A DNA stretch of 20,712 nt from a virus. The stretch is from the IMG/VR virus record IMGVR_UViG_3300049255_000352, positions 1 through 20,712 of that record. One strand, given 5' to 3'. Positions 1-7,230 of the stretch are shown here, in pieces (position 1 is the stretch's first letter; every line of letters starts with the position of its first letter). The notes under the pieces are model-generated. The model did no database searches. It saw only the letters and a list, made by a program, of their open reading frames with translations, and was not told the DNA's origin. Position numbers and translations under genes: made by a program.

Positions 1-501
1 GCGGCTCGCCATCGACGGGTGTTCGGCCCGAACGCTTCCGCTCGGGCCAGACGAGTTTTTTATGGCGGCGTCCTGCGATACATGGGCCACGGCCGACATC
101 AGCAGCTCGAATTCTTGGACCGATATGGCATGTAAGAGTTCCACGGTCCAGGCAACGCCGTCGAGCAGCGTTTTGTCTTGTTTGTGCTTGTGATCAAGGG
201 CCTGCCATAGGCGGAAGGCCGGCCGCCATAGCGAGCGATCGAAGGCTGCCCACTCTTCATCGCCAGCGATGCCGCGCGAAGCCGCTGCGGCCACGCCTTC
301 CCACACGGCGGCATGGCGATTGGCCGGCAGCCGCGAGCAAGCCCTCAGGCCGATTTCCACCGGATCGAGCCGCCGCGAGAGGATCACCGCCTCGCTATCG
401 GCATATGCGCTCACTTTAAGCGGCTGCGACAAGGTGAGCGTCTCGCCGGCGACTGTAACTTGGCGGCAAAGTTTTCCGGCGACGCGGGCGGGGCTTGACA
501 T
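1..501 (-). CDS. Probable tail assembly chaperone (lambda G-like), partial, open at left edge
   Basis: An uninterrupted minus-strand frame runs from an ATG at 501 to the window edge (167 codons), starting MSSPARVAGKLCRQVTVAGE. I recognise no family from sequence alone. The call rests on position: it directly follows the tail-tube-like gene, where tailed phages with long tails encode the G/GT-type chaperone before the tape measure. It also has the feature expected of that family, an in-frame slippery heptamer A_AAA_AAC at 61-55 around codons 147-149, close to the usual length of a G protein. After a -1 slip the reading would be KKLVWPERKRSGRTPVDGEP, charged and proline-containing, as in GT tails. 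The zero frame has no stop before the edge, so termination cannot be judged. No Shine-Dalgarno is visible; TTTTCAG repeats lie immediately upstream of the start. Confidence 0.6.
   Translation of the reverse strand, partial: MSSPARVAGKLCRQVTVAGETLTLSQPLKVSAYADSEAVILSRRLDPVEIGLRACSRLPANRHAAVWEGVAAAASRGIAGDEEWAAFDRSLWRPAFRLWQALDHKHKQDKTLLDGVAWTVELLHAISVQEFELLMSAVAHVSQDAAIKNSSGPSGSVRAEHPSMASR
55..61 (-). promoter_or_regulatory. Candidate -1 programmed frameshift site (A_AAA_AAC)
   Basis: The minus strand reads ATA AAA AAC in the frame of the putative tail chaperone, so the heptamer A AAA AAC has the X_XXY_YYZ phasing needed for tandem -1 slippage. Frameshifting at this kind of site is well known for tail assembly chaperone genes. 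I did not identify a downstream stimulatory structure with confidence, and only 54 bases follow before the window ends. Confidence 0.45.
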
Positions 502-519
502 AGTTTTCAGTTTTCAGTT

Positions 520-692
520 GTAGGGTGGGACAAGCTCCGACATCCGCGCAGCGGTGTCGGAGCGCCGGCCCACCATCCGAGGCTTGAGGCTTGAGTCCTG
601 AGGCTCGAGGAGAATCAGATTCGGCTGCGCCTCAAGCCTCAGGACGTTCCTTGTGGGCCGGCGCTCGCTAACGCTCGCTGGTCCCACCCTAC
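520..692. repeat. Long imperfect palindrome, copy A (GTAGGGTGGGAC family)
   Basis: The element is bounded by GTAGGGTGGGAC at 520-531 and its reverse complement GTCCCACCCTAC at 681-692. Further complementary blocks lie inside: GCCGGCCCACC near 570 pairs with GTGGGCCGGC near 655, and CCTGAGGCT near 600 pairs with AGCCTCAGG near 635. On the minus strand it begins immediately after the TGA stop of the tail-tube gene, filling the gap to the next gene. It could act as a transcript-end hairpin or be a MITE-like mobile element. Two more copies occur at 4961-5148 and 15242-15408. Confidence 0.85.
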
Positions 693-1184
693 TCATCCAA
701 CACTTCCCGAATCTTCCGTGCTGCATTCGAAACCACCCCATTCGTCGCTGTCGTTGGGTAGGCCATGCCATTTGCCGCGGGACTTGAATTTATAGGTCAC
801 CTCAACCGGCTTGCCGTCTTTGATGCTTACCTTCATGGGCGTGCTTTCGATGCCGGCGTATCCGGAATACTTCGTGCTAAGCGCGCGGCCCAGCGGATAG
901 AGTTCGAGGTAGGCGAACTGTGCCGGACCAAGCTCGATCGGACTGGCCGGGCGGACCTTCACGACAATGGTCCCTTCCAGCCGTTTGGTTCCGAAGCATA
1001 GGTCTTGCCAGCCAAAACTTTTATCGTGGGCATACTCTTCCGACGCGGCCGACGGCGTGAAGTCGAAATCGGTCAGTTCGCTTTCCATCGTTTGCGTCGT
1101 GCCGGCCGGCGCGTTGCCTTCCAAGTCGACCGGGCAATCGCCGGCCAACAAGTAGATTTTGCCTTCTTTGCTGCTCAGGGCCAT
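693..1184 (-). CDS. Putative major tail (tail tube) protein
   Basis: This 163-aa protein starts MALSSKEGKIYLLAG and ends shortly after a segment reading VEVTYKFKSRGKWHGLPN. The beta-rich pattern, with a central GTIVVKVR strand, a YPLGRALS segment and a strand-turn-strand near the C terminus, fits tail tube proteins. So does its place between a tail-completion-like gene and the probable chaperone. Tail tube proteins are the repeated subunit of the hollow tail through which DNA passes. I cannot name a specific family. The ATG at 1184 is the only start giving the full conserved-looking N terminus. The stop TGA directly abuts palindromic repeat copy A. Confidence 0.6.
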   Translation of the reverse strand: MALSSKEGKIYLLAGDCPVDLEGNAPAGTTQTMESELTDFDFTPSAASEEYAHDKSFGWQDLCFGTKRLEGTIVVKVRPASPIELGPAQFAYLELYPLGRALSTKYSGYAGIESTPMKVSIKDGKPVEVTYKFKSRGKWHGLPNDSDEWGGFECSTEDSGSVG

Positions 1185-1216
1185 GAGGCGATCCTTTGCT
1201 TGTAGGGTGTTTTGCG

Positions 1217-1702
1217 TTAAGTCGTCGATTCTTCCGCAAAGCTGGACGCATCATCACCGGCGACGGTATCGACCCGCTCGCGTTCGATGATGAACGTCAA
1301 ATTCTTAATGGCTTGCCAGGCTTTGTAAGTCGGGCGGTTGATCTGATTCTTCACTGCCGGGCCTTGGTCGACGATATCAAGCACCTGGCCCTGGCCGAAG
1401 CCAGTGTCGTAGCTCCAGCCCCCTTCGGCATACGCGGCCGTAAGCGCTGCCTCGATTCGTTCGGCCGTGGCAATGTCGGCGTCGTCGACCCAAATATGGA
1501 AGGCGATGCTCACCGCATAGCTTTGCGTTTTATCCGTTCGATACAGCGACCTCGACGCACCTTGCGCGATCGACACATAGGGCATGCGATACTCTTCCGT
1601 CGTCGGAATGCGGCCGGTGAAGACTCGGGCCAGCGGCATGAGCGCCGTCAGTTCGGTGCTGGCTTGCCAGCGGTCGGCGATGGATTGTAGGAACGTAGGC
1701 AT
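1217..1702 (-). CDS. Putative tail completion/terminator protein (DUF3168-like)
   Basis: A 161-aa protein starting MPTFLQSIADRWQASTELTA. Its layout resembles the tail-completion or minor tail families encoded just before the tube gene: an N-terminal helix, a MPYVSIAQG segment, a YAVSIAFHIWVDD strand, a DADIATAERIEAALTAAY helix and a terminal KNLTFIIERERVD strand. Such proteins cap the tail tube or join it to the head. The family assignment is from fold-like pattern and synteny, not from a diagnostic motif. The start ATG at 1702 lacks a Shine-Dalgarno and is preceded by the repeat-derived leader AATTATCAATTAAA, the same arrangement as the gene at 2577. Confidence 0.5.
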   Translation of the reverse strand: MPTFLQSIADRWQASTELTALMPLARVFTGRIPTTEEYRMPYVSIAQGASRSLYRTDKTQSYAVSIAFHIWVDDADIATAERIEAALTAAYAEGGWSYDTGFGQGQVLDIVDQGPAVKNQINRPTYKAWQAIKNLTFIIERERVDTVAGDDASSFAEESTT

Positions 1703-1708
1703 GGGGCT

Positions 1709-1802
1709 TTAATTGATAATTGATAATGGACAATTGACAATGGACAACGACAGCAGGCAACTTTTTGTTCATTGAACATCGAACCTTGTTCATTGAACAT
1801 TC
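1709..1802. repeat. Intergenic short-repeat array (GATAATGGACAATTG and TTCATTGAACATTC units)
   Basis: The gap between two tail genes consists almost wholly of repeats. AATTGATAATTGATAATGG and ACAATTGACAATGGACAA occur on the right-hand gene's leader side, and two GTTCATTGAAC units follow at about 1776-1800. Both repeat families occur throughout the window. Confidence 0.85.
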
Positions 1803-1809
1803 ACTTCTC

Positions 1810-2577
1810 TTACGCGCTACTGCCGAACGATTCCGACGTTGGTATCGATGGCTGACTGGCTGATACAGACGTATGTGAAGCGTCCCAATATTCGGACCCT
1901 TCGAGGATCTTGACGGCGATGGCCACCGGCAGGGTGTCGATCCGTTCTTGATCGAGATATTCCACGACGCGATAGCGATAGCCTTGGGCATCCAGCAGAC
2001 GATACTCGCCGCCCGCCAGTTCGATCGGGACAGGCCGCGAAAAGATGACGCGGTAGGTCGTCTTGGTGTATTCCGAGCCCAGGAAGATCCGTGCCGCTTC
2101 CGTCGAGGGTTGGAAGCGGGCCGGTATATCGGCCGCGACCGGGTGCCACTGGGGGCTGGCCACGTTGCCTTCGGCTTTGGTGTAGTCGGCTCGCAGCACG
2201 GTGGCGCGGTCAGCAGGCTCCATGGCAATGGCCAGGTTTCGCGTCTGGGCCTCGTAGTTGTTGACTTGCTCGCGATAAACGATCCGCAATATCGTCCAGT
2301 AGACGCCGGCGTCATCGACGAACACGGAACCGAGCTTGGGACGCGGCCCGGCATCGGCCGACCAGACCACCTTGCGATCGGTTTTGGTAACTAGGCCCTT
2401 CGAGGCTTCGAGCTCGGCAATCGAAAACGGCTCGACGAGCGCCTGCTCGATCGTCAGGTCGCCGCCATCGCGATACTTGAGCGTCAGCGCGGCTAGCCCG
2501 TCTGCATATTGCAAGTCGGCGGCGATGTCGGCGACAAGGGCTGTAGAGCCGTAGGCTAGGTCGAGGAGGTAGTACAT
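1810..2577 (-). CDS. Phage structural protein with an internal duplication, head-tail region
   Basis: From the ATG at 2577 the product is 255 aa, MYYLLDLAYGSTALVADIAA onward. An upstream in-frame start at 2643 would put translated repeat DNA at the N terminus, so I reject it. Two halves look alike: TDRKVVWSADAG...VFVDDAGVYWTILRI and TTYRVIFSRPVP...RLLDAQGYRYRVVEY. Each is a strand followed by an aromatic-rich strand, suggesting a tandem domain duplication. Its place before the tail-completion-like gene suggests a head-closure or connector role, but I recognise no family. The stop TAA is followed within ten bases by repeat DNA. Confidence 0.7.
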   Translation of the reverse strand: MYYLLDLAYGSTALVADIAADLQYADGLAALTLKYRDGGDLTIEQALVEPFSIAELEASKGLVTKTDRKVVWSADAGPRPKLGSVFVDDAGVYWTILRIVYREQVNNYEAQTRNLAIAMEPADRATVLRADYTKAEGNVASPQWHPVAADIPARFQPSTEAARIFLGSEYTKTTYRVIFSRPVPIELAGGEYRLLDAQGYRYRVVEYLDQERIDTLPVAIAVKILEGSEYWDASHTSVSASQPSIPTSESFGSSA

Positions 2578-2580
2578 GGG

Positions 2581-2667
2581 TTTAATTGATAATTGATAAT
2601 GAATAATTGATAATGAAACAGACAAGTCGAAGAGAATTATCAATTGTCCATTATCAATTATCCATTA
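2581..2667. repeat. Inverted short-repeat arrays forming a potential long hairpin
   Basis: TTAATTGATAATTGATAATG and relatives at 2581-2615 face ATTATCAATTGTCCATTATC and relatives at 2636-2667, separated by about 20 bases. The two arms are near reverse complements. The right-hand array supplies the TAA stop of the neighbouring 224-aa gene. Confidence 0.9.
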
Positions 2668-3339
2668 CTTGACGCTTACGATTGCCTTAGCGTTGGATTG
2701 GCGTATCAGAGTTTTCGTGGCGAACGGGGTGACTCCGTCGGTGCGATAGACGGTGAGTTCATTGGCGTGACCGGCGGGGATGGCCCATTCGCTCATGGCG
2801 AGGATGACGTAGGCGAGCGAATGCGGATCGGCAGACGACTCGACGGCTGCTACGCCTTGCGAAAGCACCGCGGCGGCAATCGCCGCTGCGCTGGGCGGTG
2901 CGGGAATGCCCGCGATCGATGTTGCCATCGAGGCGAGCGTCGTGCTTTGCGCCTCCAATTGAGCAAGCGCTGTGGCCGCATCGGCATCGTCGCCGCTGGC
3001 GAGCGTGGCGGCCAGCTTGCCGATCTGCAAGCCGGGCAGTCTCGCAAGATAGGTCGTACCTGAAAAAGTGACCATGCCTACCGGCGCGTAGCTCCAGCCG
3101 TCGCGGCCGGCGGGGACGATCCCTTGCACGATCCACACGATGCCATCCCCGTCGGGGTTGCTGATGTTGATTGAAGCTGCCCACGAGGAAGTATCATTGC
3201 TGAAGTTGCCGCTGGAGTCTTGCGAAAGCATGGTGATGACCGGTGCGGCGTCGGGGGGCGGACTGCCCGGCGGGCTGCCTGGCTGGGCCACGACCAGCAC
3301 CTCCATCCACGGCTGTCCGCTCAATAGGATTTGGCTCAT
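2665..3339 (-). CDS. Phage structural protein, unknown family, Ala-rich C-terminal half
   Basis: From the ATG at 3339 the product is 224 aa (MSQILLSGQPWMEVLVVAQP). I choose this start because it overlaps the stop of the upstream LamG-like gene as ATGA, with AAGGGG about ten bases upstream; the longer frame from 3465 only reads through that gene. There is a proline-glycine linker near residue 20-30 and a beta-like region with SWAASINISNPDGDGIVWIV. An alanine-rich helical stretch with coiled-coil character follows (LAQLEAQSTTLASMATSIAG). The ATGA overlap implies translational coupling to the LamG-like protein, so the two may be partners such as fibre and anchor. The function is not recognised. 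Confidence 0.7.
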   Translation of the reverse strand: MSQILLSGQPWMEVLVVAQPGSPPGSPPPDAAPVITMLSQDSSGNFSNDTSSWAASINISNPDGDGIVWIVQGIVPAGRDGWSYAPVGMVTFSGTTYLARLPGLQIGKLAATLASGDDADAATALAQLEAQSTTLASMATSIAGIPAPPSAAAIAAAVLSQGVAAVESSADPHSLAYVILAMSEWAIPAGHANELTVYRTDGVTPFATKTLIRQSNAKAIVSVK

Positions 3340-3977
3340 GAGGCGACCCCTTGAAAAACTTGTGAATCGAACGGATTGCCGCCGCCGTAAGGCGAAATCA
3401 GGTCGTAATCGCTCCCCAGGCTGCCATAATTGGCGAGGTCGCCGTCGGCCAGCGGCCAGTGACAAAGGGGAGTGCCCGGCACGCTGGAACCGGCGATGAC
3501 GGTCGTCAGATCGTCGCCGACCAAGGCGGCATCGTAGACCACTAGTTCGCTGAGACTTCCCATGAAAAAGCCGCCGCCCAACATCCAGCCGCCGACGTAA
3601 ACCGACGTGCCGCTCACGACGGTGTTGAGGCCGGCATACAGCGAGGCGATCGGTTTGCGGTGCGACGTTCCGTTGGCATACATAACGACATTCGTGCCGT
3701 CAACGACCAGTACATATCGGTGATCGGCCCCGTCGATGCAGTCGAAATCGATCTGGTCGCCGTCGCCGAACTGCGTGTAATTCAAGTTCGACGAAGGGCT
3801 CATGCCCACGGCCATGACGAGCAATTTGCCATAGTTCGGCGTTCCATAACAAAAGCACACATTGCCTTGCGGCACGACCGCATTCATGGTGAAAGCGATC
3901 GTGCGTGGACTGCTGCCCGAGGGCAATGCGTCCGCTGGGGACTTCAGGATTTGGGAACCGGTGAAGGTGTAGGGCAT
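3336..3977 (-). CDS. LamG/concanavalin-like lectin-fold phage protein
   Basis: A 213-aa protein starting MPYTFTGSQILKSPADALPS. It reads like a LamG-type jelly roll: an early RTIAFTMNAVV strand, a central HRYVLVVDGTNVVMYANGTS (the usual W/Y-HH-V-DG-T-LYVNG pattern), VYVGGWMLGGGFFMGSLSEL VVYDAAL (the G-x-I-DE-V-IY-x-AL pattern) and a final LCHWPLADG segment. Such domains bind carbohydrate or act as structural sandwiches in capsid decorations and tail fibres. Placement among head-tail genes suggests a surface-exposed accessory protein. The stop overlaps the start of the next gene by ATGA. Confidence 0.75.
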   Translation of the reverse strand: MPYTFTGSQILKSPADALPSGSSPRTIAFTMNAVVPQGNVCFCYGTPNYGKLLVMAVGMSPSSNLNYTQFGDGDQIDFDCIDGADHRYVLVVDGTNVVMYANGTSHRKPIASLYAGLNTVVSGTSVYVGGWMLGGGFFMGSLSELVVYDAALVGDDLTTVIAGSSVPGTPLCHWPLADGDLANYGSLGSDYDLISPYGGGNPFDSQVFQGVAS

Positions 3978-3990
3978 CGTAGGAAAGAAT

Positions 3991-4080
3991 GTTCAATGTT
4001 CAAGGTGCAATGTTCAATGATTCGCAAGCGTTTGGTAAGCTGTCCAAGATTCTATTTGTTCATTGAACCTTGAACCTTGT
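3991..4080. repeat. Inverted TTCAATG/CATTGAA arrays
   Basis: GTTCAATGTTCAAGG and TGTTCAATG at 3991-4019 face GTTCATTGAACCTTGAACC at 4058-4076 in inverted orientation. The arrays fill the gap between the LamG-like gene and the upstream 147-aa gene. Confidence 0.85.
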
Positions 4081-4088
4081 AAATTTGG

Positions 4089-4532
4089 TCATTTAGCCGG
4101 TACACCGCTGCCGTCTGTGTTCCAGTTGATGGTCCACGCGGCCGGGTAGCAGGGTTGATAGCTGGACAGGAGCGTCGGATCGGGCACCGGCTGGCCCGCG
4201 GCGGCCGGTATCAACTGGATGCCGGGAATGTTGACCGGCGCGGCAAGCGAACGCGTGGCCGCGGCGCCATTCACGCCGGGTGTGACCACGAGTTTATCAT
4301 GCAGCCAGGTTTGCAGCAGGGCCTGGTTGAGCGCGGCGAAAACTTGGAATGCCGCTTGCAGGTCGGCGCCGAATGCGGCGGCCATGTTCAGCGGATCGGC
4401 CCAGAATTCGGCGTAGCTTGCGGTTTGCGATGCAGTGATCGCGGCCAATAGCCGGCCATTCGACTGCACCCGCGCCGCAACCGTGGCCTGCGCGGCTTGG
4501 GCGGGGGTGACGGTTTGTGATGCGATGCCCAT
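4089..4532 (-). CDS. Small phage structural protein, unknown family
   Basis: A 147-aa alanine-rich protein starting MGIASQTVTPAQAAQATVAA. The first hundred residues look helical (LLAAITASQTASYAEFWADP, DLQAAFQVFAALNQALLQTW). The C-terminal third is proline-rich and ends with an aromatic segment, AAWTINWNTDGSGVP. GGAG lies about ten bases upstream of the ATG. Position downstream of the capsid gene suggests a connector, decoration or neck protein, but nothing in the sequence identifies it. Confidence 0.65.
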   Translation of the reverse strand: MGIASQTVTPAQAAQATVAARVQSNGRLLAAITASQTASYAEFWADPLNMAAAFGADLQAAFQVFAALNQALLQTWLHDKLVVTPGVNGAAATRSLAAPVNIPGIQLIPAAAGQPVPDPTLLSSYQPCYPAAWTINWNTDGSGVPAK

Positions 4533-4572
4533 TCGATTAAGACTCCAATGAAATAGGAAGAATGATCAATCT

Positions 4573-4693
4573 ACAAGGTTCAATGTTCAATGCGTGAAGG
4601 TTTGTATTTTCGGTCATGTTCGACGAGCAAGGCTCATCGAACGATGAGCCGAAGCTTGTCTCCGATCATTGAACCTTGTACATTGAACATTCA
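4573..4693. repeat. Inverted TTCAATG arrays enclosing a GC-rich hairpin
   Basis: ACAAGGTTCAATGTTCAATG at 4573-4592 is inverted relative to CATTGAACCTTGTACATTG at 4667-4685. Inside, GTTCGACGAGC at 4618-4628 and GCTCATCGAAC at 4632-4642 form an 11-bp stem with one mismatch and a three-base loop. The outer array reaches the TGA stop of the 68-aa gene. Confidence 0.85.
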
Positions 4694-4897
4694 TCCGTTA
4701 CTCACTTCCTCGAACGGCTCGGCCTGGGCGAGGAGTTTGTTGCACTCCGCGATCTGCTCGCGGAGCATCGTGGCGTAGTCGGTCCAGGTGTAGCTTTGAC
4801 CGTGAATGCTGTAGGTCGGTTTGGGAGATGCGAGAATCTCCGCAAGCGTTTCCGCCGCACGGTCGCGAGCCAAAGCGATGTTGTGTTGCCAGGGCAT
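4691..4897 (-). CDS. Small conserved-looking phage protein (68 aa)
   Basis: A 68-aa product starting MPWQHNIALARDRAAETLAE, with a polar SIHGQSYTWTDYATMLREQI segment and a C-terminal helix ending EPFEEVSNG. The good codon pattern, position in the head-tail operon and bounding by repeat arrays argue that it is real. Its helical hairpin layout would suit a small connector or chaperone, but the function is unknown. There is no convincing Shine-Dalgarno; a pyrimidine tract precedes the start. Confidence 0.6.
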   Translation of the reverse strand: MPWQHNIALARDRAAETLAEILASPKPTYSIHGQSYTWTDYATMLREQIAECNKLLAQAEPFEEVSNG

Positions 4898-4901
4898 GGG
4901 G

Positions 4902-4946
4902 AAGAGAAGTTAGGAGAAAGGAGAAAGGAGTTAGGAGTTAGGAGGG
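4902..4946. repeat. Purine-rich TTAGGAG/AAAGGAG direct repeats
   Basis: Seven-base units (TTAGGAG, AAAGGAG, AAAGGAG, TTAGGAG, TTAGGAG) run in tandem on the plus strand between the 68-aa gene start and palindrome copy B. On the transcribed strand they are pyrimidine-rich, so they are not ribosome-binding sites for the minus-strand genes. Confidence 0.8.
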
Positions 4947-4960
4947 GCCGATTGAGGTTT

Positions 4961-5148
4961 GTAGGGTGGGACAAGCAAAGGCTACCGCGAAGCGGGCCGA
5001 TGCGCCGGCCCACCGCGGACAGGCGTGAGGCTTGAGTCCTGAGGCTTGAGGAGCTACATCTTCGGCTGCGCTTCGGTGCTTATTCCTCAAGCCGCGGGTC
5101 TCGCCCTGGTGGGCCGGCGCTCGCTACCGCTCGCTGGTCCCACCCTAC
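4961..5148. repeat. Long imperfect palindrome, copy B (GTAGGGTGGGAC family)
   Basis: Bounded by GTAGGGTGGGAC at 4961-4972 and GTCCCACCCTAC at 5137-5148, with the same internal GCCGGCCCACC/GTGGGCCGGC pairing and TGAGGCTTGAG blocks as copies A and C. Its terminal GTAGGG supplies the TAG stop codon of the adjacent 147-aa gene on the minus strand. Confidence 0.85.
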
Positions 5149-5588
5149 TTTGCCGATGTGGCCGGCTGCACGACGGGCTGCGCCGCCGGCGTAACAGCCG
5201 GTTGAACAACAGGCTGTGCAACCGGCGTCGGCGTAGCGGGTGCCGCAGGTTGTGCGGGCGGTATCGCGGATGCTGCCGGAGTTGCAGGCGCCGTTATTAC
5301 AGCCGCAGCGGCCGGAGCGGCAGGTGTCGTACTCGCCGGCGCCGCAGTCGTACTCGCTGACGTTACGACCGGCACGGCGGGCAACGCCGGCGCCGCTGTG
5401 CCGAGATACGTGTGGCCGCTCTCGAAGTGCTGCACGAAGGCCTGCGCCTTGGGCCCCATTTCGGCCAGAATCTGCTCGGCCGTATAGCCGTTGGGATTCT
5501 TCGTCAGTCGATGGGTGACGCTGTTGAGCATGTTGTTGATGTCGCCGTTGATGTTGTGGACGACGGCGAGAACGGGAGGCTTGGGCAT
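5145..5588 (-). CDS. Phage protein with a long Ala/Pro/Thr-rich low-complexity tail
   Basis: From the ATG at 5588 the product is 147 aa. This start has a clear AAGGAG six bases upstream; the longer frame from 5717 is translated repeat DNA. Residues 1 to about 60 form a compact domain (MPKPPVLAVVHNINGDINNM, then a helical NPNGYTAEQILAEMGPKAQA). The remainder is an Ala/Pro/Thr/Val low-complexity stretch with repeated PAAPA, QPVVQPA and TPAA motifs, likely extended. It lies directly downstream of the major capsid gene. Proline-alanine tails occur in decoration and spanin-like proteins, so the role is open. The stop codon TAG is contributed by palindrome copy B. Confidence 0.7.
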   Translation of the reverse strand: MPKPPVLAVVHNINGDINNMLNSVTHRLTKNPNGYTAEQILAEMGPKAQAFVQHFESGHTYLGTAAPALPAVPVVTSASTTAAPASTTPAAPAAAAVITAPATPAASAIPPAQPAAPATPTPVAQPVVQPAVTPAAQPVVQPATSAK

Positions 5589-5630
5589 GAGAAACTCCTT
5601 GATTGCAAGAACCGAAAGTGAAAGCTGAAT

Positions 5631-5720
5631 GGACATTGTGGACAATGGACAACGGCGAACGGATATGCTAAGGCCCTCTGTCCGGTCATTGAACATTGAA
5701 CCTTGTACATTGAACATTCA
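5631..5720. repeat. Short-repeat array (GGACAATGGACAA and CATTGAACATTG units)
   Basis: GGACATTGTGGACAATGGAC at 5631-5650 is followed by CATTGAACATTGAACCTTG and TACATTGAACATTC at 5687-5719. The array fills the gap between the 147-aa gene and the end of the major capsid gene. Confidence 0.85.
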
Positions 5721-5725
5721 TCTAT

Positions 5726-7120
5726 TTATTCCATCTCTTGAAAATTGTTCCGCTGCAAAACGCGCGGGTTCCAGACCGACCAGGTGCCGCGTTCGCTGGC
5801 TTTGAAGCGCACGACCACGTCTTGCAGGAACTCGGCCTCGCTGTTGACCGGGGCCTGCGTAACGGTGATGGGCCAGTTCTCCTGGTACTTGATCGCTTCG
5901 GCAAAGTCGCCATAGAACCACAGCTTGTCGGCCGAGCCGTTGTCGGTGCCGCCGTAAAGCTGCTGCACCATCTGGGCCCGCAACTGCCGCGAGAGCTTGA
6001 AGTCGACCATGCCGACAGCCGACTTGATCGGGTTGGGGCTGTTGGTCAGCACCGCCCCGACGCTGTTGATGCCCTGCTGCGAGAGCTTCCAGATGTTGAC
6101 GGCTTCCAAAATCTGCGGCAGGTCGAAAGCGCGGGTGTGCGGGGCAAAGACCATCGGCTTGCCGACGACGATCGGCTCGCCCGTGCTGGGATCGACCGTC
6201 TTGGAGAAATACTGCTCGGCCAGTTTGAAGCTTGTGTAATCCGTGAGCGGATTGGCCGGCACGTCGTTGACGAACGGGAAAGGCCGCGTGGGATAGGCAT
6301 ACGACAACTGACCCGAGCCGCTGGTCGCGCCGGCCGCCTGATAGAGATCGATAGTGACCGGCGAGTTGTCGAACTGGCGAAATTCCGTGTACTGTGGGCC
6401 GAGACCTAGCAGCGTGCCGATGCCGCGCTTCTCTTTCCGCAGGCCAAGCACATAACCGACCTCGCCTGCCTGCCGCGCCACGAGGCCGGTGCGATCGGCG
6501 AAGATGGCCAAGCGCGTCACTGGAATGATCAGCCCGCGCGTGGCCGTCGCAGGCAGGTCGACATATTCCTGGCCGAAGCCGATGCTTTTATACGCCTGGC
6601 CTTCGGGCACGAGCGTCACGTCTTCATCGCCCGTGGGGTCGGGATCGGCCGGCAGGGCCACGCCGGGAATGCGTTCGCCGTCGACGAGGTTCGTGGGATA
6701 CTTGCCGGCGATCTGCGTAAAGACGAAGTCCTCGGCCGTGAAGCGGTTGAGCACGGCGTTGACGAGCAGTTGCCCGGTGATGCCCATGAACATCGAGTAG
6801 TCGACGGCGCCGATTGCGCCGCTTTCCAACATGCGGGCATGGCCGTTTTCATCGCGGAAGTACTCCTGTACGAAACCGTCGCCCACCGGCTGGCCGTCGC
6901 TGCGATTGCGGACGAGCGAGCCGAACATCTCGCGAATCGAGAAGTCTTCGAATTTCAGTTGCGGCCGCTTTCCTTCCAGCGGCCGGTTGTCTTCGCCCAA
7001 CCCCAAGGCTTCCTGGAGTTGGTGGAAGGTGGATGTGCCGCGCACGTCTTCGGTGCAGCGGACCGGCCGCCCCTCCGAAGCGATGCGGCGATAAAGGTCA
7101 CGGGCTTTGATGGCAGGCAT
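5726..7120 (-). CDS. Major capsid protein (HK97-fold-like)
   Basis: A 464-aa protein starting MPAIKARDLYRRIASEGRPV, with AAGGA about eight bases before the ATG. The order prohead protease, small decoration-like protein, this protein, and its size fit the HK97-type major capsid subunit. The early QLLVNAVLNRFTAEDFVFTQ region looks like an N-arm and E-loop. The centre carries VPEGQAYKSIGFGQEYVDLP, resembling the spine and P-domain strands. The C terminus has the typical FLQDVVVRFKASERGTWSVW pattern ending in a basic NPRVLQRN. It would form the icosahedral shell. It could in principle be a capsid-like relative of unusual family, but no other protein in the window fits better. Confidence 0.85.
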   Translation of the reverse strand: MPAIKARDLYRRIASEGRPVRCTEDVRGTSTFHQLQEALGLGEDNRPLEGKRPQLKFEDFSIREMFGSLVRNRSDGQPVGDGFVQEYFRDENGHARMLESGAIGAVDYSMFMGITGQLLVNAVLNRFTAEDFVFTQIAGKYPTNLVDGERIPGVALPADPDPTGDEDVTLVPEGQAYKSIGFGQEYVDLPATATRGLIIPVTRLAIFADRTGLVARQAGEVGYVLGLRKEKRGIGTLLGLGPQYTEFRQFDNSPVTIDLYQAAGATSGSGQLSYAYPTRPFPFVNDVPANPLTDYTSFKLAEQYFSKTVDPSTGEPIVVGKPMVFAPHTRAFDLPQILEAVNIWKLSQQGINSVGAVLTNSPNPIKSAVGMVDFKLSRQLRAQMVQQLYGGTDNGSADKLWFYGDFAEAIKYQENWPITVTQAPVNSEAEFLQDVVVRFKASERGTWSVWNPRVLQRNNFQEME

Positions 7121-7135
7121 GGAAAGTTCCTTAAA

Positions 7136-7224
7136 GTTTTCAGTTTTCAGTTTTCAGTTTTCAGTCACGGCAAGTTTTCGAATGTCCAGCTTTCATACTG
7201 AAAACTGAACACTGAAAACTTCAA
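7136..7224. repeat. Inverted TTTTCAG/CTGAAAA arrays
   Basis: Four consecutive TTTTCAG units at about 7137-7164 face ACTGAAAACTGAACACTGAA at 7197-7216 in inverted orientation. They occupy the gap upstream of the major capsid gene and could fold into a hairpin in the transcript. Confidence 0.9.
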
Positions 7225-7230
7225 ACTGTC

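Noticed and set aside
1530-2354. A 274-codon minus-strand frame spanning two genes and a repeat array
   Set aside because: It reads through the repeats out of frame and has a Ser/Arg/Pro-rich shadow composition; the true frames at 1217-1702 and 1810-2577 explain the region.
2581-2667. CRISPR array
   Set aside because: The units are degenerate, adjacent and inverted, with no unique spacers of constant length and no cas genes.
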